In this document: positions 1 through 13,517 of the stretch, one piece after another | How positions within the stretch are numbered: position 1 is the stretch's first letter | Layout of the letters: each line of letters begins with the position of its first letter | NCBI GenBank assembly: GCA_037951165.1 | Contig: JBBDHG010000061.1 | Coordinates: 6,372,001-6,436,000, forward strand | Source: Lophius americanus | Taxonomy: Eukaryota; Chordata; Actinopteri; Lophiiformes; Lophiidae | Length of the DNA: 64,000 nt | Direction: 5' to 3' | Made by a program: the position numbers and the translations under genes | Notes under the pieces: generated by a model | The model's input: only the letters and a program-made list of their open reading frames with translations | What the model was told of the DNA's origin: nothing | Database searches by the model: none

Positions 1-755
1 AAGCCGCGACACCACATGACACGGCACGACATGACAGGACGAAACAAGACAAGACAATATGAGATACGACACAGCAGAGTGGGATGCATTGCTGTAAAAT
101 AAAATACGTAACGTTGCGTCAAGTCAAGTCACGACTTGACACAGCACGAAATGACACAACATGAAATGACACACGACACGACAAGACCGTGGTGATGCGA
201 TGCAATAAGACAGAACACATGATGGCGCGACACGACTTGGCGAAACTAAACAAAACAAGACAAGACCATAAAAGGATATGATCCGGTACAATGTGATCCG
301 CTGGGTCATATCGGACCGGGCCTCAGCACGACAATACAAGGGACAGTACAATGTGATGCGAGTCAATTTTATGCAATAAGACACGTTTCCTCATATGCCG
401 CAACGTCAAGTCACAATATGATATGACACATGATGATACAGAAGGACACGACATGGAACGCCGTGACACGACAGGACACGACAAGAACCCACAAGGCCAT
501 ACGAGATTAGACGATATTAAGATTTGATAGGATACATTGTGATGCGATACAATAAGATATAGTATGAGACAGAACCCGACACGTCTCGTCATAGCATAAC
601 TTCACACAAGACAAGATGACGTAAAACCAGATAAGGTAGGGTACAATACAACAAGATAAGGAGCGATGCAGTACGATACCATACGCTGAGTTATGGTATG
701 CCATGGTGAAGTATAATATGATATGATACAATATGATAAGATAATATAAGAAAAA
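1..755. repeat. Degenerate pentanucleotide satellite
   Basis: Long runs can be cut into 5-base steps of the type GACAC, GACAT, GACAA, GATAC and AATAT. The array begins at or before the window start and decays into AT-rich copies near 720-755. On the minus strand it reads through as Ser-Tyr-Cys-rich open frames. These are an artefact of the period-5 unit lacking stops in some frames, not genes. Divergence between units is high, so the array is old or loosely homogenised. Confidence 0.8.
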
Positions 756-954
756 AAAAATTATTCCAAAATGACAGAGACAAAACTATAGAGTAACTGA
801 ATGAAGACAATAGAATAATCAAAGTGGAAAATATAATAATATAATATAAAGAAGTAAATGAAAACCAGTCTCTAATAATAACAATACTGAAAAGTAATGA
901 TTTACATTGCAATGAATATAAAATCATGCAATGCAAAAATGTGCTTGGAAAATG

Positions 955-978
955 ATAATAATAATAATAATAATAATA
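955..978. repeat. AAT trinucleotide microsatellite
   Basis: (AAT)n is followed by TACATTTCATTTATAA. The same AATAATACATTTAATTTATAA junction recurs at 32928-32965, suggesting both are ends of one retroposon family rather than independent microsatellites. Confidence 0.75.
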
Positions 979-3596
979 CATTTCATTTATAATGCTGAAC
1001 AGTAATATTGCACATATTGTTGAAGAGGTAGATTTTGCACATGATTGTGGTTTTCCACTTAAGGCATGAATATAAACTATCAAATATCACCTCAAGGACA
1101 AGAGGTGCAATGGTAAATTTATAATCTCAAGTACTCAAGTGCACCAATGGTGGATCTTATTAGATTTAATGCCAATTGGCCACAACTATAAATGAAGACT
1201 GCAAATACACTTTAATTAACATTTCCGAAGCCAACAATAAGAACCTCAAGGAGCTATCAGTGACCGGCTTGCCAGGCTGTCCGTCCACCTGTGGTGCCTA
1301 GATGAAGTGTTTATATAATTATGTATAACATTTTTAATAGAACAGTGTTTTCAGTTGTTGGTCCTAATTGCCTTCCCCAGTCCTGTCGTCCCTGTTGCAT
1401 CCAAACCAATTACCTTCGCTGTTCCACATGGGTTTAAAGGCAATTAAATGTCAAGAAACCTACACAAAACAACAATCAACCTCCTTGTTAAGGATGCTGC
1501 CCTGAGGTGAAATCACACTGCATTCGAATTTGGATTTATTCCCGCTTGCCAACAGCCTTTATCAAACTTGTCTCTTAACAAGCAATATGAAAAGATGTGA
1601 GACAAACAGTCTTATTAGACTAGAGTCTTATAAGAATTAGACTAGAGTCTAATAAGAATACCAATCCACAATCGCCATTTGTAGTCCGCAGATGCAGCAA
1701 TATCCATCATTCCCGACCAGAAAGGATTTGGATGGAACTACAATATCAGTTTTTGATATTCCTGGGCTTTCTAGAAATGATAAAGGACTTAGTGGCGGGC
1801 AGTTTGTGTAAAATGTCAGTATCAAGAGCTTCTCTCTACACAGATATTTAACAATTTATATGTTTCTCCTCTCTGTTACTTTTGTGGTCAAGATAAACTT
1901 TATTCCCTCTTTTTGAATTTGGCAGATGCCTATGTGGAAATCTAGATTTTCTCTTTATGTTTAAGATCATGGTCAGCTTTAACCTCAGTGGACCTGCTTT
2001 GCAAGGTCGGTGCGGACAAGAGGGGCTGGAGCTAAAATATTTTGAAATCCGTTTGCAGCAAAAGTCCAGAGCTCAAAGTCGCAGTGCTTGAAGGCCTGGC
2101 AGCCTCACTCCCTTATGGAGTTAAAAACATGGCTTAAGATTCATCCACTCTGCCATAGATTCTGTATGAACTTGCTGAAGGCAGTACTAATAGCTGAGGA
2201 GTTGTCTGTTTCGATGATCCCTCTGGACTTTGATATAAAAGCAGTGACAATGAACAGGAGACACATTATACATCTTAATTAAAGCCGCTTGAGCATGAAA
2301 CTGTCAAAATGATGCGATATGGACTAAAAACTAAAAAAAACTATATAATAGTTAATTGTTTTCCCCATTTATTTGTCAAAATAAGGGAAATTGTTTTTTA
2401 GGATGTAATGAGACCTTAGTTCCAGGAGATGGCAGCAAAACAGTTTCATTGATTTTCCATTCTGTCTCTGACTGATGGGTGTGATGGCAGATTCTCCATT
2501 GCTCATAAATTTGATGTATATTTAGAATTAAATTCCACCACATAGACATCATGTTGAGTAAATATTTACATCAGACATATTTTCATAGGTATATATTAAT
2601 TTGTCACTGTTTACAGGAATCCTTCCAGCGCGCCTCTGCTTTCCTTCCACGCAAGCCTTTTGCTCGAACCCTTCTCCCCTGTACTTCAATGTGTCTCAGT
2701 CCCCTCATGAATTATCCATTTCATCCAGATACACTCACTTAAACTTTCATAGAGGTTAAAAGCAAAGGCCGTAAATTGTTTGTCATCTATTTGTTTCCAG
2801 GAGAATAACCTAAAGGCAAGATAAAGCTGTACATTAATCATCCTAAATAGTACAGAACTGATCTCCACCACATGATGGCAGTCTAAGTATGGACATCCCA
2901 ATTGCTTAAATGATGAAGGCAAATCTGCTTTGCTGCAGAATCGGTAACCATATCAAACAAAATATACTCAACCTGCTGTGGAAAATTTTTAACCAAACTT
3001 TCAATCAGTGACAGAGATATCGAACAAACTGCACTTTAATTAATACAATTATTTTTACTTTGATCATTGTTGCACATTTGTTCTGCCAATCTGCATGTGT
3101 TCATAAACTTTATTTGTGTATACAAAAACATTTGTATATGCACATGTGCACATTTCTGTATGCATGCATGTATATGATGATAATATGCACATCCAAACTG
3201 TCCTCTGCGTCATATCCCCCTCATTGAAGATGTCCATTTTTCTGTTTTTCAGCAGTTTTTACACTGCTAGGTGTTTTGCACCAAAGATAACATGTCAAAT
3301 TCTTTGTAAGAGTGACTTACTCTGGCATTAAATCTTTTTCTAATTCTAATTCGGCACATACACTGCATGCACATGGGGGTATCAGGTGTTTCAAAATAAC
3401 AGATAAAAAGGGAGAAACTTTACCGAGTGTCATGAAAGTGTCTATTTCTGCACGTTGCCACTGAGCCATTGAGTATTTGTGCGATGTTTCGCAAGAAATC
3501 AAACCAATGGGAACCGTTTTAGAAACATCATAAGCTATAAAATGTATATTCTCCTCATCTCAAGCTCTATAAATAATTATAGCATATTCAGTTTGT
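979..3596. other. Non-coding stretch without recognisable gene
   Basis: AT-rich single-copy-looking DNA. The only structure noted is the 22-bp tandem duplication at 1614-1657. Open frames here are short and have no recognisable domain. Confidence 0.6.
1610..1657. repeat. 22-bp tandem duplication with inverted symmetry
   Basis: Two adjacent 22-bp units (1614-1635 and 1636-1657) differ at one base. Each contains AGACTAGAGTCT, itself an inverted repeat. The ends TCTTATTAGACT and AGTCTAATAAGA are also perfect 12-base inverted copies, so the block can fold as a hairpin. Confidence 0.85.
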
Positions 3597-3617
3597 GTAT
3601 GTGTGTGTGTGTGTGTC
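3597..3617. repeat. GT microsatellite
   Basis: Short (GT)n run. Confidence 0.85.
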
Positions 3618-5984
3618 TGATCCAGTGGAGCGGGAGAAATCCAGCAGACAGCACTATTTGAAATGGTAAACAGCATGTTGTGAGACAGTGGCCATCAGTG
3701 TTGTGAAGACTAGAGTCTGCCTGCTGGCTGGCTCTTAATGTTAACGGAGCACTGTGTGCTGTGTGCTTCTCTCAGATAACATATCTTTATATATGTCAGA
3801 GCATGCAGTGAGATGACCACCATCCTTAGCTTGGGAAGGGATAATAAGCTGAAACTATGCCCCGGCTACTCTGGGGTGAAAGAGGTGTCTAGTTCAGTTC
3901 AGGATGGATGTAATCGTGTAATTATGTGGCTAGTGTACTGCAACGTCGGTGTTCTTAGCTGTTGACATCTCTAAGTTGGAATTTCACGGCCATCATCTTT
4001 TCTATTCATGACTAAATTTTTACATCTCTGTGCAAGAATACACGTCCCCAGCCAGCACAAGACGTCAGCGTGAGGTCAGAAAGAACTCGCCCAACGCATG
4101 TTAGATTTTAGATGAAAATTAAAATCATGTGGACGTCCAAAGTGGATGTTGGTTTTTACGTCAACTTTGGACCGATGTTGAATGAAAGTTGGTTATTTGT
4201 CAAAAACCCGCGTTAACTTGCATTGAAGTGAGCTGGAAACAAGGGTAAACCCCGAAGGGTCAAGTACATTACAACCTTTCAAAGCTACAGGAAACCCATG
4301 CAATTATAATTATTTCACTCTTCTTCATCTTCAGACTTTTGTTCTTATATTTCCTCTGCAGTGTTGTACAATCTTTAACATGTCTGTAACTGCATTTTAT
4401 TTTCTTCCCCTTAATAACCAAAAATTAACATCGTTTGACTTTTTTTCTGCATGTTTTTGGTTTTTGTGCATATTATGTATTAGTTTGCATCCCTGCATGT
4501 TTTCCTGACATCAAGACTGATGTCATCCTAAATGAAAGGATAATAACTCATAGCAAAGAAAATAAGCTGTTTCATGAATCCATAGGTGCATATCACGCAC
4601 AACGGATGAAACAAGAATATAGACGTGACACACACAAGAGGACGAGACACCCTAGAAGGTTTATTTATAGATAATTAAAACCCTGCAAAACTAAAGTTGA
4701 GAGCAATATTTTCAACTGGGGATAAAAAAGGTATTATGTCAGTGTCTAACGTCTTTCTTTCAAATTACCTGTTCTCCACATGATGGTCAGTCACACTGAA
4801 GATATTTTGACTATGAATATCAGTAATTAATTGAAATTTAAGTTCATTAGCCTCTTCAAATGATATTACTTCTATTATAAATAAGGCTGTCTTATATTAA
4901 AAAAACCCAAAGAAAAACAGTAATGTTTAACTTGTATAATTGAATAGTTTCTAGAGCTTGCTCTTTTTTCACCTTGACTTTAAATCACCTGAACTTTATC
5001 GAGTATCACACTTGTAGAAGCAAGTATACTTCTACATGCATAAAGCATTTGCCTACTTAATCCACATGTGACTTAATCCGTGTGTATGTCTATTTATTGG
5101 TGAATTGATGACTCTAAAACAGACTGTGGGTTTGAGGGTGAAAGGCAACCCTCGCACAGGACTGGAGCTTATAGAAAATGGTTTTAACAGATAACAGATA
5201 TTTTTTTAGTCAAACCAAAATGATTCTGTCCAGTGTTGATGTCAAACCAACATTGGGTTTTGACATCAACACAATTCTCATTTCCAGCTAAATGAGTCAA
5301 AACATTGTTTCGATGTTATATTGATGTACTGAGTCACCTGGTTGAATTCAGGCCCAGACTTTTGTTCTGTATTTATTATTTAGAAGAATATAAATTAAAA
5401 ATAATAAGACTAAAGATATATCATACTCTCAAATATTTTTGTAAATGCCAAATACTTCACCATTTTGATGCCCATTGTTTCCTTGAGATCTTTGGTTTCT
5501 ACTTTGTCAAAATTATCTGCAGATGAACTTTTTCTCCATCTCTCAGTGTCAGCCCGGGTTAGGCTCTGTGAGGCCCAAACGGCAAGGAATGCGCTGAGGT
5601 AATACAAGGTGTGTAAGCGTGATATATGGGGGCATAGTCAAAAGCCTGGAACACAGTATGTATTAAGGTTAATTTGAACTGATTAGATGAAGAAGTGGGG
5701 CCGCTGCTGCGGGGAGAGCGGAAACGTTGCCTTGTCGCCTACCCTGAAGGATGCACAGTGAGTTTAATCTCATGCTTTTAAGTCAGGAGCAAAGGTTGCT
5801 GCTTTGTGTTTGAGGACAGTAAGTCACGAGTTCAACTCTTTGATGAGATACCAACACGTCATACTTGATGGGAAGAGCCACAACATCAATCTCAGTAAGG
5901 TTATTGTATGTGTTTTATGATATATAAATACTACCTCATATAGTTATTATTACTATTTGGACAAAATTGAGCTAACTGTTAGGA
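3618..5984. other. Non-coding stretch with small dispersed-repeat pieces
   Basis: No gene is seen. About 4130-4210 and 5215-5290 share wording such as GTCCA, GTTGATGTCAA and CAACTTTGG/AACATTGG, and look like decayed copies of one small mobile element. The second is a hairpin (5233-5272). Confidence 0.5.
5233..5272. repeat. Hairpin with 14-bp perfect arms
   Basis: GTGTTGATGTCAAA and TTTGACATCAACAC are exact inverted copies separated by 12 bases that are themselves partly self-complementary (CCAACATTGG). This is probably a remnant of a small inverted-repeat element related to 4130-4210. Confidence 0.8.
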
Positions 5985-6480
5985 CGTTATTTCCGAAAAA
6001 CAGTGTTTTTCATAGAAACAGCTCCCCTTAGTGGATAAAACATGAGCTATTAGACTAAAACATGATATACGCAGAGTAAAACTCCTTAAGTTGATTGAAT
6101 CCTCCAAATTTGGGCTAAATTGGACTAACTGTAGGGATCTTATGTCAGCAGAAAGTGTTTTTTGTATAATATCTTCCTATTGTGAGTAAAATATGAATTA
6201 TTAAAGTAATCTATGATTTGTAAAAGACATATCCTCTCAAGTCTTCAATATTCATATGCAGCAAATTTGGATTGAATTAGGCATACAGTTGAGAAATTAT
6301 GACCTGAAAACGTTTGATGACAAAACTTGCACTAATGCTGGAATTACACAATCGACCTTTCCCAAAATCAATGCAGTTCTTCCTCACACTATTGATCAAA
6401 ATTTGAAAATGATCCTTGAAATAGTTTTTGAGTTATTGGGTTAACACACAGGATCTGAGGAAGATGCTGATGATTCTATA
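5985..6480 (+). repeat. Unassigned AT-rich dispersed repeat, copy 1
   Basis: Shares a series of phrases with 8768-9108 and 27700-28440: AACAGTGTTTT, then AGCTCCCCTTAGTG-GTAAAATAT, then ACTAAAACATGATATAC, then a block around CCAAATTTGGACTAAATTGG, then TTTCCCAAAATCAATCCAGTTCTTCCT, and AAAATGATCCATGAAATAGTTTTTGAGTT. The order is the same in all copies. No coding frame or terminal repeats were recognised. Confidence 0.65.
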
Positions 6481-7059
6481 TTAGCCCTGACTTTTCGTTG
6501 ATATAAACACTACGGGTAATAAGATGTGCTATTTTCTATTCAGAACATTTAAAAAAAATTGGAAGTTTTTCTGAAACATAAATCGGAATTAAAGTCAGAA
6601 TTCTGAGGTCTAACTTTATTTTCAGATTTCTAACATAGAGATCCATGTATCATTCATGCGTTCATTCTTTATCCGTAACTGCTTATCCACTTGAGGACAG
6701 GTTTTCTTCTGTCCCTAATAGTCTACCTTACTTTGTGTTTTTTTCTCTTAAATGTGTATAAAATGTGGTTTTAACTAAATTCAGTACAATAAAAGCATTT
6801 CAGGAATCAAGCCTGATTAATGTATACAGCGATCAAACAGACCCCCTGCAGTACTCCAATATACATCTAGGGGTAGGGGAGTTCTTTTTTACACATTAAT
6901 GTTTTTAATTAGTGAAGTACGTCAAAAACAATGAGTTGTAGCTCTATCTACCCAATAAAACAATAACTAGAAAGTCATTAGATGAAAGCTATGCTAGTGA
7001 GATATTCATGTCTTCCACAGGACAGAACCGACCCAAAACGGTCCAGTATTCAGTGCCAA
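6481..7059. other. Non-coding stretch with a dispersed-repeat fragment
   Basis: Around 6650-6695 the text TTTATCCGTAACTGCTTATCCACTTGAGG matches the start of a common teleost repeat also present at 24322-24652. Nothing else is recognised. Confidence 0.5.
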
Positions 7060-7680
7060 TCTTCCATCCAAATTCAAATGTATTTCACCTAGAGAAAATT
7101 AAATCCCATGGAGACATGGCAGGATATGGATGGCACACTTGCATTAATGTTAACATTGTTTAAAATGAAATCCACCCAGGCATTAAAGTGTCTACGTGTC
7201 CCCTCCAATTAAGCTCCCTTTACCACATATTAAGAGTTCAACCTAAGCTGCGGGCAGCTGAGGATGTATTACAATGCGGATGGATTTCCATTAATTCTGT
7301 CTGGCATACTGTATTCGTGAAGAAACGACTAAGCCTTGAAAGATATTAGTTGTGGAGAGAAAATAATAAATACTGCCACCAAATTGAGACTCCCTCCATC
7401 TGTAAGCTGCTTTAAACCTCACTAACAGCTTAAATTTCCCGTATGAATATCAACTACATTTAGCCTACTCTACCCCATTTCCCTCTCTTTGCCCCCCATC
7501 ATTTCCCTCAACAACCTGAATCTGCTCAGACCCATCATCCACTGCTGGATGCCAAGCCAAGAGTGGGCTGCTTTTATGCCAACAGGTCCCACTAATTGTT
7601 TGTCTGGATTGTTTGTTGGTCAAACAAGGCCTTCCTTCTCAAAGTCTACCTGAGAGTGCATTAAAGCAGGATGTCATATC
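7060..7680. other. Candidate conserved non-coding block
   Basis: Balanced composition with no repeats or microsatellites, and homeodomain-like cores (CATTAATT, CTAATTG, CAATTAAG) amid non-repetitive text. It reads like a developmental enhancer, but conservation cannot be tested here. Confidence 0.3.
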
Positions 7681-7795
7681 CCAATGAATAAAATATGACC
7701 CGCTAGCTCAAGTAAGACTGAGATGTTTCTCTCTTTTTTCTTTTCTGCAGGAAAGTGAAATAGATTTTGTTGTTCATGAGAACACCACCTCTTGT

Positions 7796-7798
<3 letters not shown>

Positions 7799-7833
<35 letters not shown>
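7799..7833. repeat. TA microsatellite
   Basis: Uninterrupted (TA)n. Confidence 0.9.
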
Positions 7834-7835
<2 letters not shown>

Positions 7836-8767
7836 CTCAAAAATGTAAGAATAGGCGGATTTTCCAGCTAGATTTGCATTGAGTAGCAACCCTCCTGGGA
7901 TTTAATGTAAATGTTTTGGATATATTCCTTTTGTATCCTTACCGTCTCTGAGCAAGCCATCTATTGTATATTATGCATCAGCTTTTTCCCTGTCTGTTTG
8001 ACATCCGAAACAACAGCACTGAAAAACAAGTGTCTGGAGGCCTCCATGGAGACAGCTTCTGTCAGTTTCACTTTTGTACAGTGTTTGGAATAGAATTGAT
8101 CTTTTTTATGGAAATGTGAGGTTTTGATTATTAAAAGCATGCAAACAAAGACTGCAAACTATTTTGTAAAAGCTAGTTAAGCTCGGGCTTGTAAAGGCAG
8201 AAAATGTGTTGCTTTTGTAAAACTGATGTTTTTATCACTTATTGTATTCACAAGAAAGGCTGGCACATTTCTCCCCATATGGTTTGTTTACCAAAGCCCA
8301 TACGTAGGGGGCAGCAGTGCAATGCAGACAGTTGGTTGCTGTTGTTAATTGCTGCATTGGAAAGTGATGGTAAAACAGTAGAGACTAACAAAGCAGACAT
8401 TTGTGCCAGGGTTTTGATAAGCATGCTGAAATGTGCAGGATTCTGACAATACATAATGAACAGTCCCCTAATTGTAATGCCATCATGTTTAAAACCGAGA
8501 AAGCATTAAGCTGACATTATAAATATAAGTTACATTAGAGATCTAGATGCAATTAAATATGATTTTGTCCGATCTGTGGGAACGTCTCAGCACACACAGA
8601 TGCGGCACATTCTCTTACATTACCTCTTAAAATCCTCTCTGCATAACACAAAGATGGTTCTGATACACACAGAGTAGGTCTCAATAAATTCATCAATTAT
8701 ACTGCTGCCTATAACTCGAGCTTTGTAGGGGGTGAAATGCATCAGTTGTGTTTTTAATCGTTATGTA
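7834..8767. other. Non-coding stretch, nothing recognised
   Basis: Overlapping short frames on both strands near 8204-8454 lack domains or splice context. Confidence 0.5.
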
Positions 8768-9108
8768 TCTATGTCAAAAACACAGTATTTTCTGTAAAGA
8801 AATCTCCCCTTGTGAGTAAAATATAAGCTTTTACAGAAAAATATGATATACAAGGGAGATCTTCTCCTGTTAAATTCTTTTTCTGTCGATTCATATGGCA
8901 CCAAATTTGACTTTGGGAGACAACGCTCCCCCCATTGTTGGAAATATATAACCTACCGTGACAAAAATCAGTCCAGTTCCTCTTCGTACTAAGTGGGTAT
9001 AAGATTTGAAAATGATCCATGAAATCGTTTTTGAGTTAAAACACAAACGCAAAGGATCTGCGTTGGCAGACACGGTGATGACGATTCTATCCTATCCAGA
9101 CTTTTTTA
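8768..9108 (+). repeat. Unassigned AT-rich dispersed repeat, copy 2
   Basis: Same ordered blocks as 5985-6480: AAATCTCCCCTTGTGAGTAAAATATAAGC, GATATACAAG, GATTCATATGG, and the end block GAAAATGATCCATGAAATCG followed by TTTTTGAGTT. It is shorter in the middle. Confidence 0.65.
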
Positions 9109-12100
9109 GGATCTAAATATATGAAAGGGTTTTCTAGTTTATATGTGCCAAGCCGGCAACACTAATAGAACACATGCACATTAAATACAAAGAGCACCAC
9201 CATGCCAAAACTGGATTTAGCTACATTACCTACTAACATTTCACCCACCTGAATGACAAATAAACATAGCTCGAGTTGAGGTTAATCTTTGAAGAGAATC
9301 CTGACTGGACCAAGCTTATATGTTGTTCCATCCACCTGCAGAGAAGCGTCATGTTTTAAAACGTACATAAAATAGTTGGAGATCTAAGATTATAAATGAT
9401 CAAATCCCTCCTTAGTATCAGTATTAGTATCAAATTGTAATTTTGACCCCAGCTTTATGTTCAAATGTTCATACATGAGGCCAAAACCTTGTTTAAAACA
9501 TCTTTTTCATTCACTTTTGTTCAGCGGTGTGTAGTAGAGTATCTCTTCTGTGGAATCAGACAACACAGGATCCCCTTCACTCCCCACACACATCATGAGC
9601 CCTGTGCAGGACTGCCGTACACTCTGCTAAGCATGCATTTTTCAATGCCAGGTTCATGTTTGCATGCTGTCTGACCTCTGGACAGGATTCAATTCCTGGG
9701 GAAACTGAGGATTCTGTAAATATTTCCTTGGATAACTGGACAGGAAAATTACGCTTATCTGCTGTACACTTAAATAATGGAGTACAATAAAACACCATGC
9801 CACAAACAAACTACAACCATACAATACAATATAATAGATAAATGGGTATCTTATGATTTTATACACGTACCGTATGCATGATTTTACACCATGCTTTTTA
9901 GTGCGCATGTTTTATGAAGAATCTCTGCACAGGTCAGAGAAACTTCCCCATCAGGTGATAAAAGTCAAAATAACCCTCAAATGTCAAACTCTACACATTG
10001 CCTGGTATCGCACAGAACTGTCAACTTCTTGCACACAGTTTCCATCTACCTCTGCAATCAAAATCAACCCACTCCATGTCAGTGTTGGCGCCATAAGAGT
10101 GCCAAGTCTTCCCTGAGAGTACTGTTTGTCAAAGCAGGGCAGAAAAGTTCCACAGGTTATAACAATTTACTTTTGTGGCAGTGGAAGACCTCGCTGTTTC
10201 TGTGCAGTTTCCAACAGCTCCATATATAGACTTAACATATGAATATGTTACAATTTTTAAATTGAAAATCTTACATTGAAAGTATAACTTTACATATTTA
10301 TTAAAGTTAATTTCACGTCAGAACCCTGCTTGTGCAAAACCATTTAAATTGCTTATTTAAGTTGACCCATGTCATTTCTCAAGCACAGATATGTCGTTGT
10401 TTTTCGGATTGTTGCTCCGTTTGCTCGTACCGTTGTTGCTCGTATTATCATTCCTTACAAACATGTATTCTATCAAACTAATCAACAGCAGGATACCAAG
10501 AAAAGAAAGTAATGAACTCATTTTTTACAAGAATGCTCCCATCTATTATTTAAACCTTCATAAAGTATTAGAGATGGCATGTGACACTAACAGCACATGA
10601 CAGTGATTTCTTCCACTGGCCAGCAGTAGAAACTGCCTCTGCCATTCACCTCATCTTCTCTCCAACAACACTGGGTGGTGGAGTCACTCACACCTGGAGA
10701 ATCACCATAACAAATCTGATATTAGAGTTGACAAATCAAGTTATGGCATTAACTAAGTTCAGGAGCAAAGACGTTCATCACAGACTCAGGCAAACATAGT
10801 CCATTACTGTCCTGTAAAATGTCTCATGGTGAATGTAATGAAGTACATTCTTTCTCCACACATTCACGGATCTGTCAATTCAAGTTTATTATCAAGTCAG
10901 CCACAGCTAATGATGTTCTCCTTGGACAACGATCTTCAATGAAACTCTACCCATGCCTGTCTAAAAAACACTCCAGCTACATCATAGCCTTTACTGTGTA
11001 GTAAGTTTCTAGTTTATAATGAAACAGAAAAAGGTTTCTCTTTTAATGTCTGAGTTATTACCAGCCTCTAAATCAACATAAAACTCCATCAAACTCTCTG
11101 AGTATGTCTCAAATACTCTATAGACGGTTGTCTCCTGCGCCTTCCACTTCAGCGCCTCTGTCCAGCCCACTGAGCCCCCATTACACCCTCAAAGGAACAT
11201 AACAGAAATCAAAGGAACTGTCTGTATTGAACACCCAACTCCACCCCAAATAAATTAAAAAAGATTTCAAAGAAGAAAAGCAGCAGTAGTAACATTGTGA
11301 CTTATGTCCTTTAATTTTTCAATATTCTTGGAGGACTCGAATGGACATTGTTAAATGTATCTTTTTATTGTTTTCAAAATAGTTGAATTATGTTTGATGA
11401 ATCTTTTGTTATTGTTTAGATTTTTAAACTGAGACCCAGCAGTGGAGTCAAAGAGAAATAGTTTAATGCAGAAGTGCTTAAAACAAGGTCAGCTAGAGAC
11501 TGATCTGTCCAAGGGTTGTGTTTGGGGGGATTGGAGCAGCAAAGGCTGACAAGGAGTCGATGTTATTGGAGAGCGAGGGTTTTCATATAACAGGAGATAA
11601 AGTAATATGAGGTTGTGACACATGTTGTTGTCCAATGATTCAAATGAAGAGCTTACACCTCTGCTGGTGCCGAACAATCCTACAAAGAATGTCTGTTTCA
11701 CTTGGCTGGCGGATGCTCATCCCTAAACAAAGTTTTGTGGAATGACATACCTCTTTAAAATAAAATTGAGACTTTCCTGTCCCATAGCGGAAATTGTTTT
11801 CCTAAGAATTGTATATGTCAGACAGCAGTTCAGTCCCCCTGCACCTCAGTTATCTGCACCATCTCCCTCAGGGCATTCATGTTTGACAGAGATTAAATGG
11901 GTCCATGCTCCATCCTTTCACCAAGTTTTGTAGAAATCCATCCGGAGGATTTTGTGTAATCCTGCCAATAGAATCAAACCAATCAAGCCCTAATCAAATG
12001 GTTGCCATGGTTGAAAAAACACCGTCCATGGTGGTGGTAATTAAACGCTTTTGGCATAAGTGAAAAAAAAGATGTGTTTTCTTTATCTTGGTAATTGAGG

Positions 12101-13465
12101 ATTTATCAAGATGACGCGAATACCAGTGTTTGTTTGTTTTTTAAACTCATGCACTCCAGTAGATGGAGATGCATGGGCGCGATGATGAAGCTGACTAAGA
12201 GAGAAGAAAAGAGTACAAGGACAAGAAAGAGAATCACGCTGTTTTGTTGAAACAACTTTAGTGCATTTCCAAACAGCATGGATTTTGCATAAACTGGTGC
12301 TTGACTGATTTCCGTCAGGCATGAAAAACCATCAGATAGGTTAACTTTTAAATACCAAACAGTTTGTCTTTTTCTTTTTTTTTTTACTATGATCTATATT
12401 CCCTGCATAAACAGTGAAAATCAAGGATCTGGTTTGGAAAAGTGCGGTTATAATGTAGGAAGCTGATATATCATATTTGAGAATGATTTCAAACTGTCCA
12501 GGGGAATTCATTTTCAGCACTCTTCCTGCTTTGTATTCCAATTCATCTGAGTCTAGACCACAGCATGTTGAGATGTAATGACATTATTAAAGGTTAAAGG
12601 ATATAAAGGAGTTTGCTGTGCTGTTTAATGCAGGAATTAAACGTAGCTGCTTGAAGTAGAACACTACCTTGGTTGTCTTTGATTTTTCTTACCATTTGGA
12701 GATTGCAAATAAAAAATTAAGACAAATGATGTAATAGTGATATTACATCCTTCAATTGCGGATATGGCTTTACTCACAGACCATCATCTTCTAAATTACA
12801 TTGGGATATAAAAGGCAAGATGATGTTTGAACTCTGTGAGCGGCTTTTTACCGTCGCCTTCTAGATCACTTCATTTTAGTGACACCACCCAAAGTGTGTC
12901 TTCCTCAATCACTTTTCTTTTCAATACTTGCTTTTATGCAGATCACACCAATCTAAATTTAAATATCCAGCAGCTGAATTGTACTGCTGCGCCTGTTTCA
13001 TGGGATATGAGTCATAATGTATGAGAGGCTGGCACAGCCATGTTGGCATGACGACTCATATATCATCCCCATCACTGTTGGAACCCAATCAAATCTGTGG
13101 TCACGTCTGTGTTGTTGATATTGATGGCGAGATCCAAACTGACTGACTTGAATGTTGCACCACTTCAAGTGTGAATGAAGAGGAATATGTGAATTAGGTC
13201 GGGCTGTGCAGGACACGTCATGCCAGCAATGATTAGAGTTCTATTGCCTCACGGACAGAAACACGGTACATCATCCCGTCCTGGACTCCGCACAACACAA
13301 ATATTCACAAAGTTGAGTGTAATCGAATGTTTTCCAATAGTTTATTTTAATTTTATCCTTCTGATATAAAAATAAAGGAAGGATAAAGTTGTAATTGAGT
13401 CTCATACATCCAACAACAAAATTTGTTGTGTGAAGGTAATCTCATAAACCATATATACTAACCGA

Positions 13466-13468
<3 letters not shown>
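9109..13468. other. Non-coding stretch without recognisable gene
   Basis: AT-rich DNA. A short phrase at about 11897-11960 (CTCCATCCTTTCACCAAG, TTTTGTAGAAATCCATCC, TTTTGTGTAATCCTG) matches a common teleost dispersed repeat. No gene is seen. Confidence 0.5.

Positions 13469-13514
<46 letters not shown>
13469..13514. repeat. TA microsatellite
   Basis: (TA)n of about 46 bases. Confidence 0.9.

Positions 13515-13517
<3 letters not shown>

Noticed and set aside
124..731. Minus-strand Ser/Tyr/Cys-rich open frames
   Set aside because: Artefact of the 5-bp satellite.
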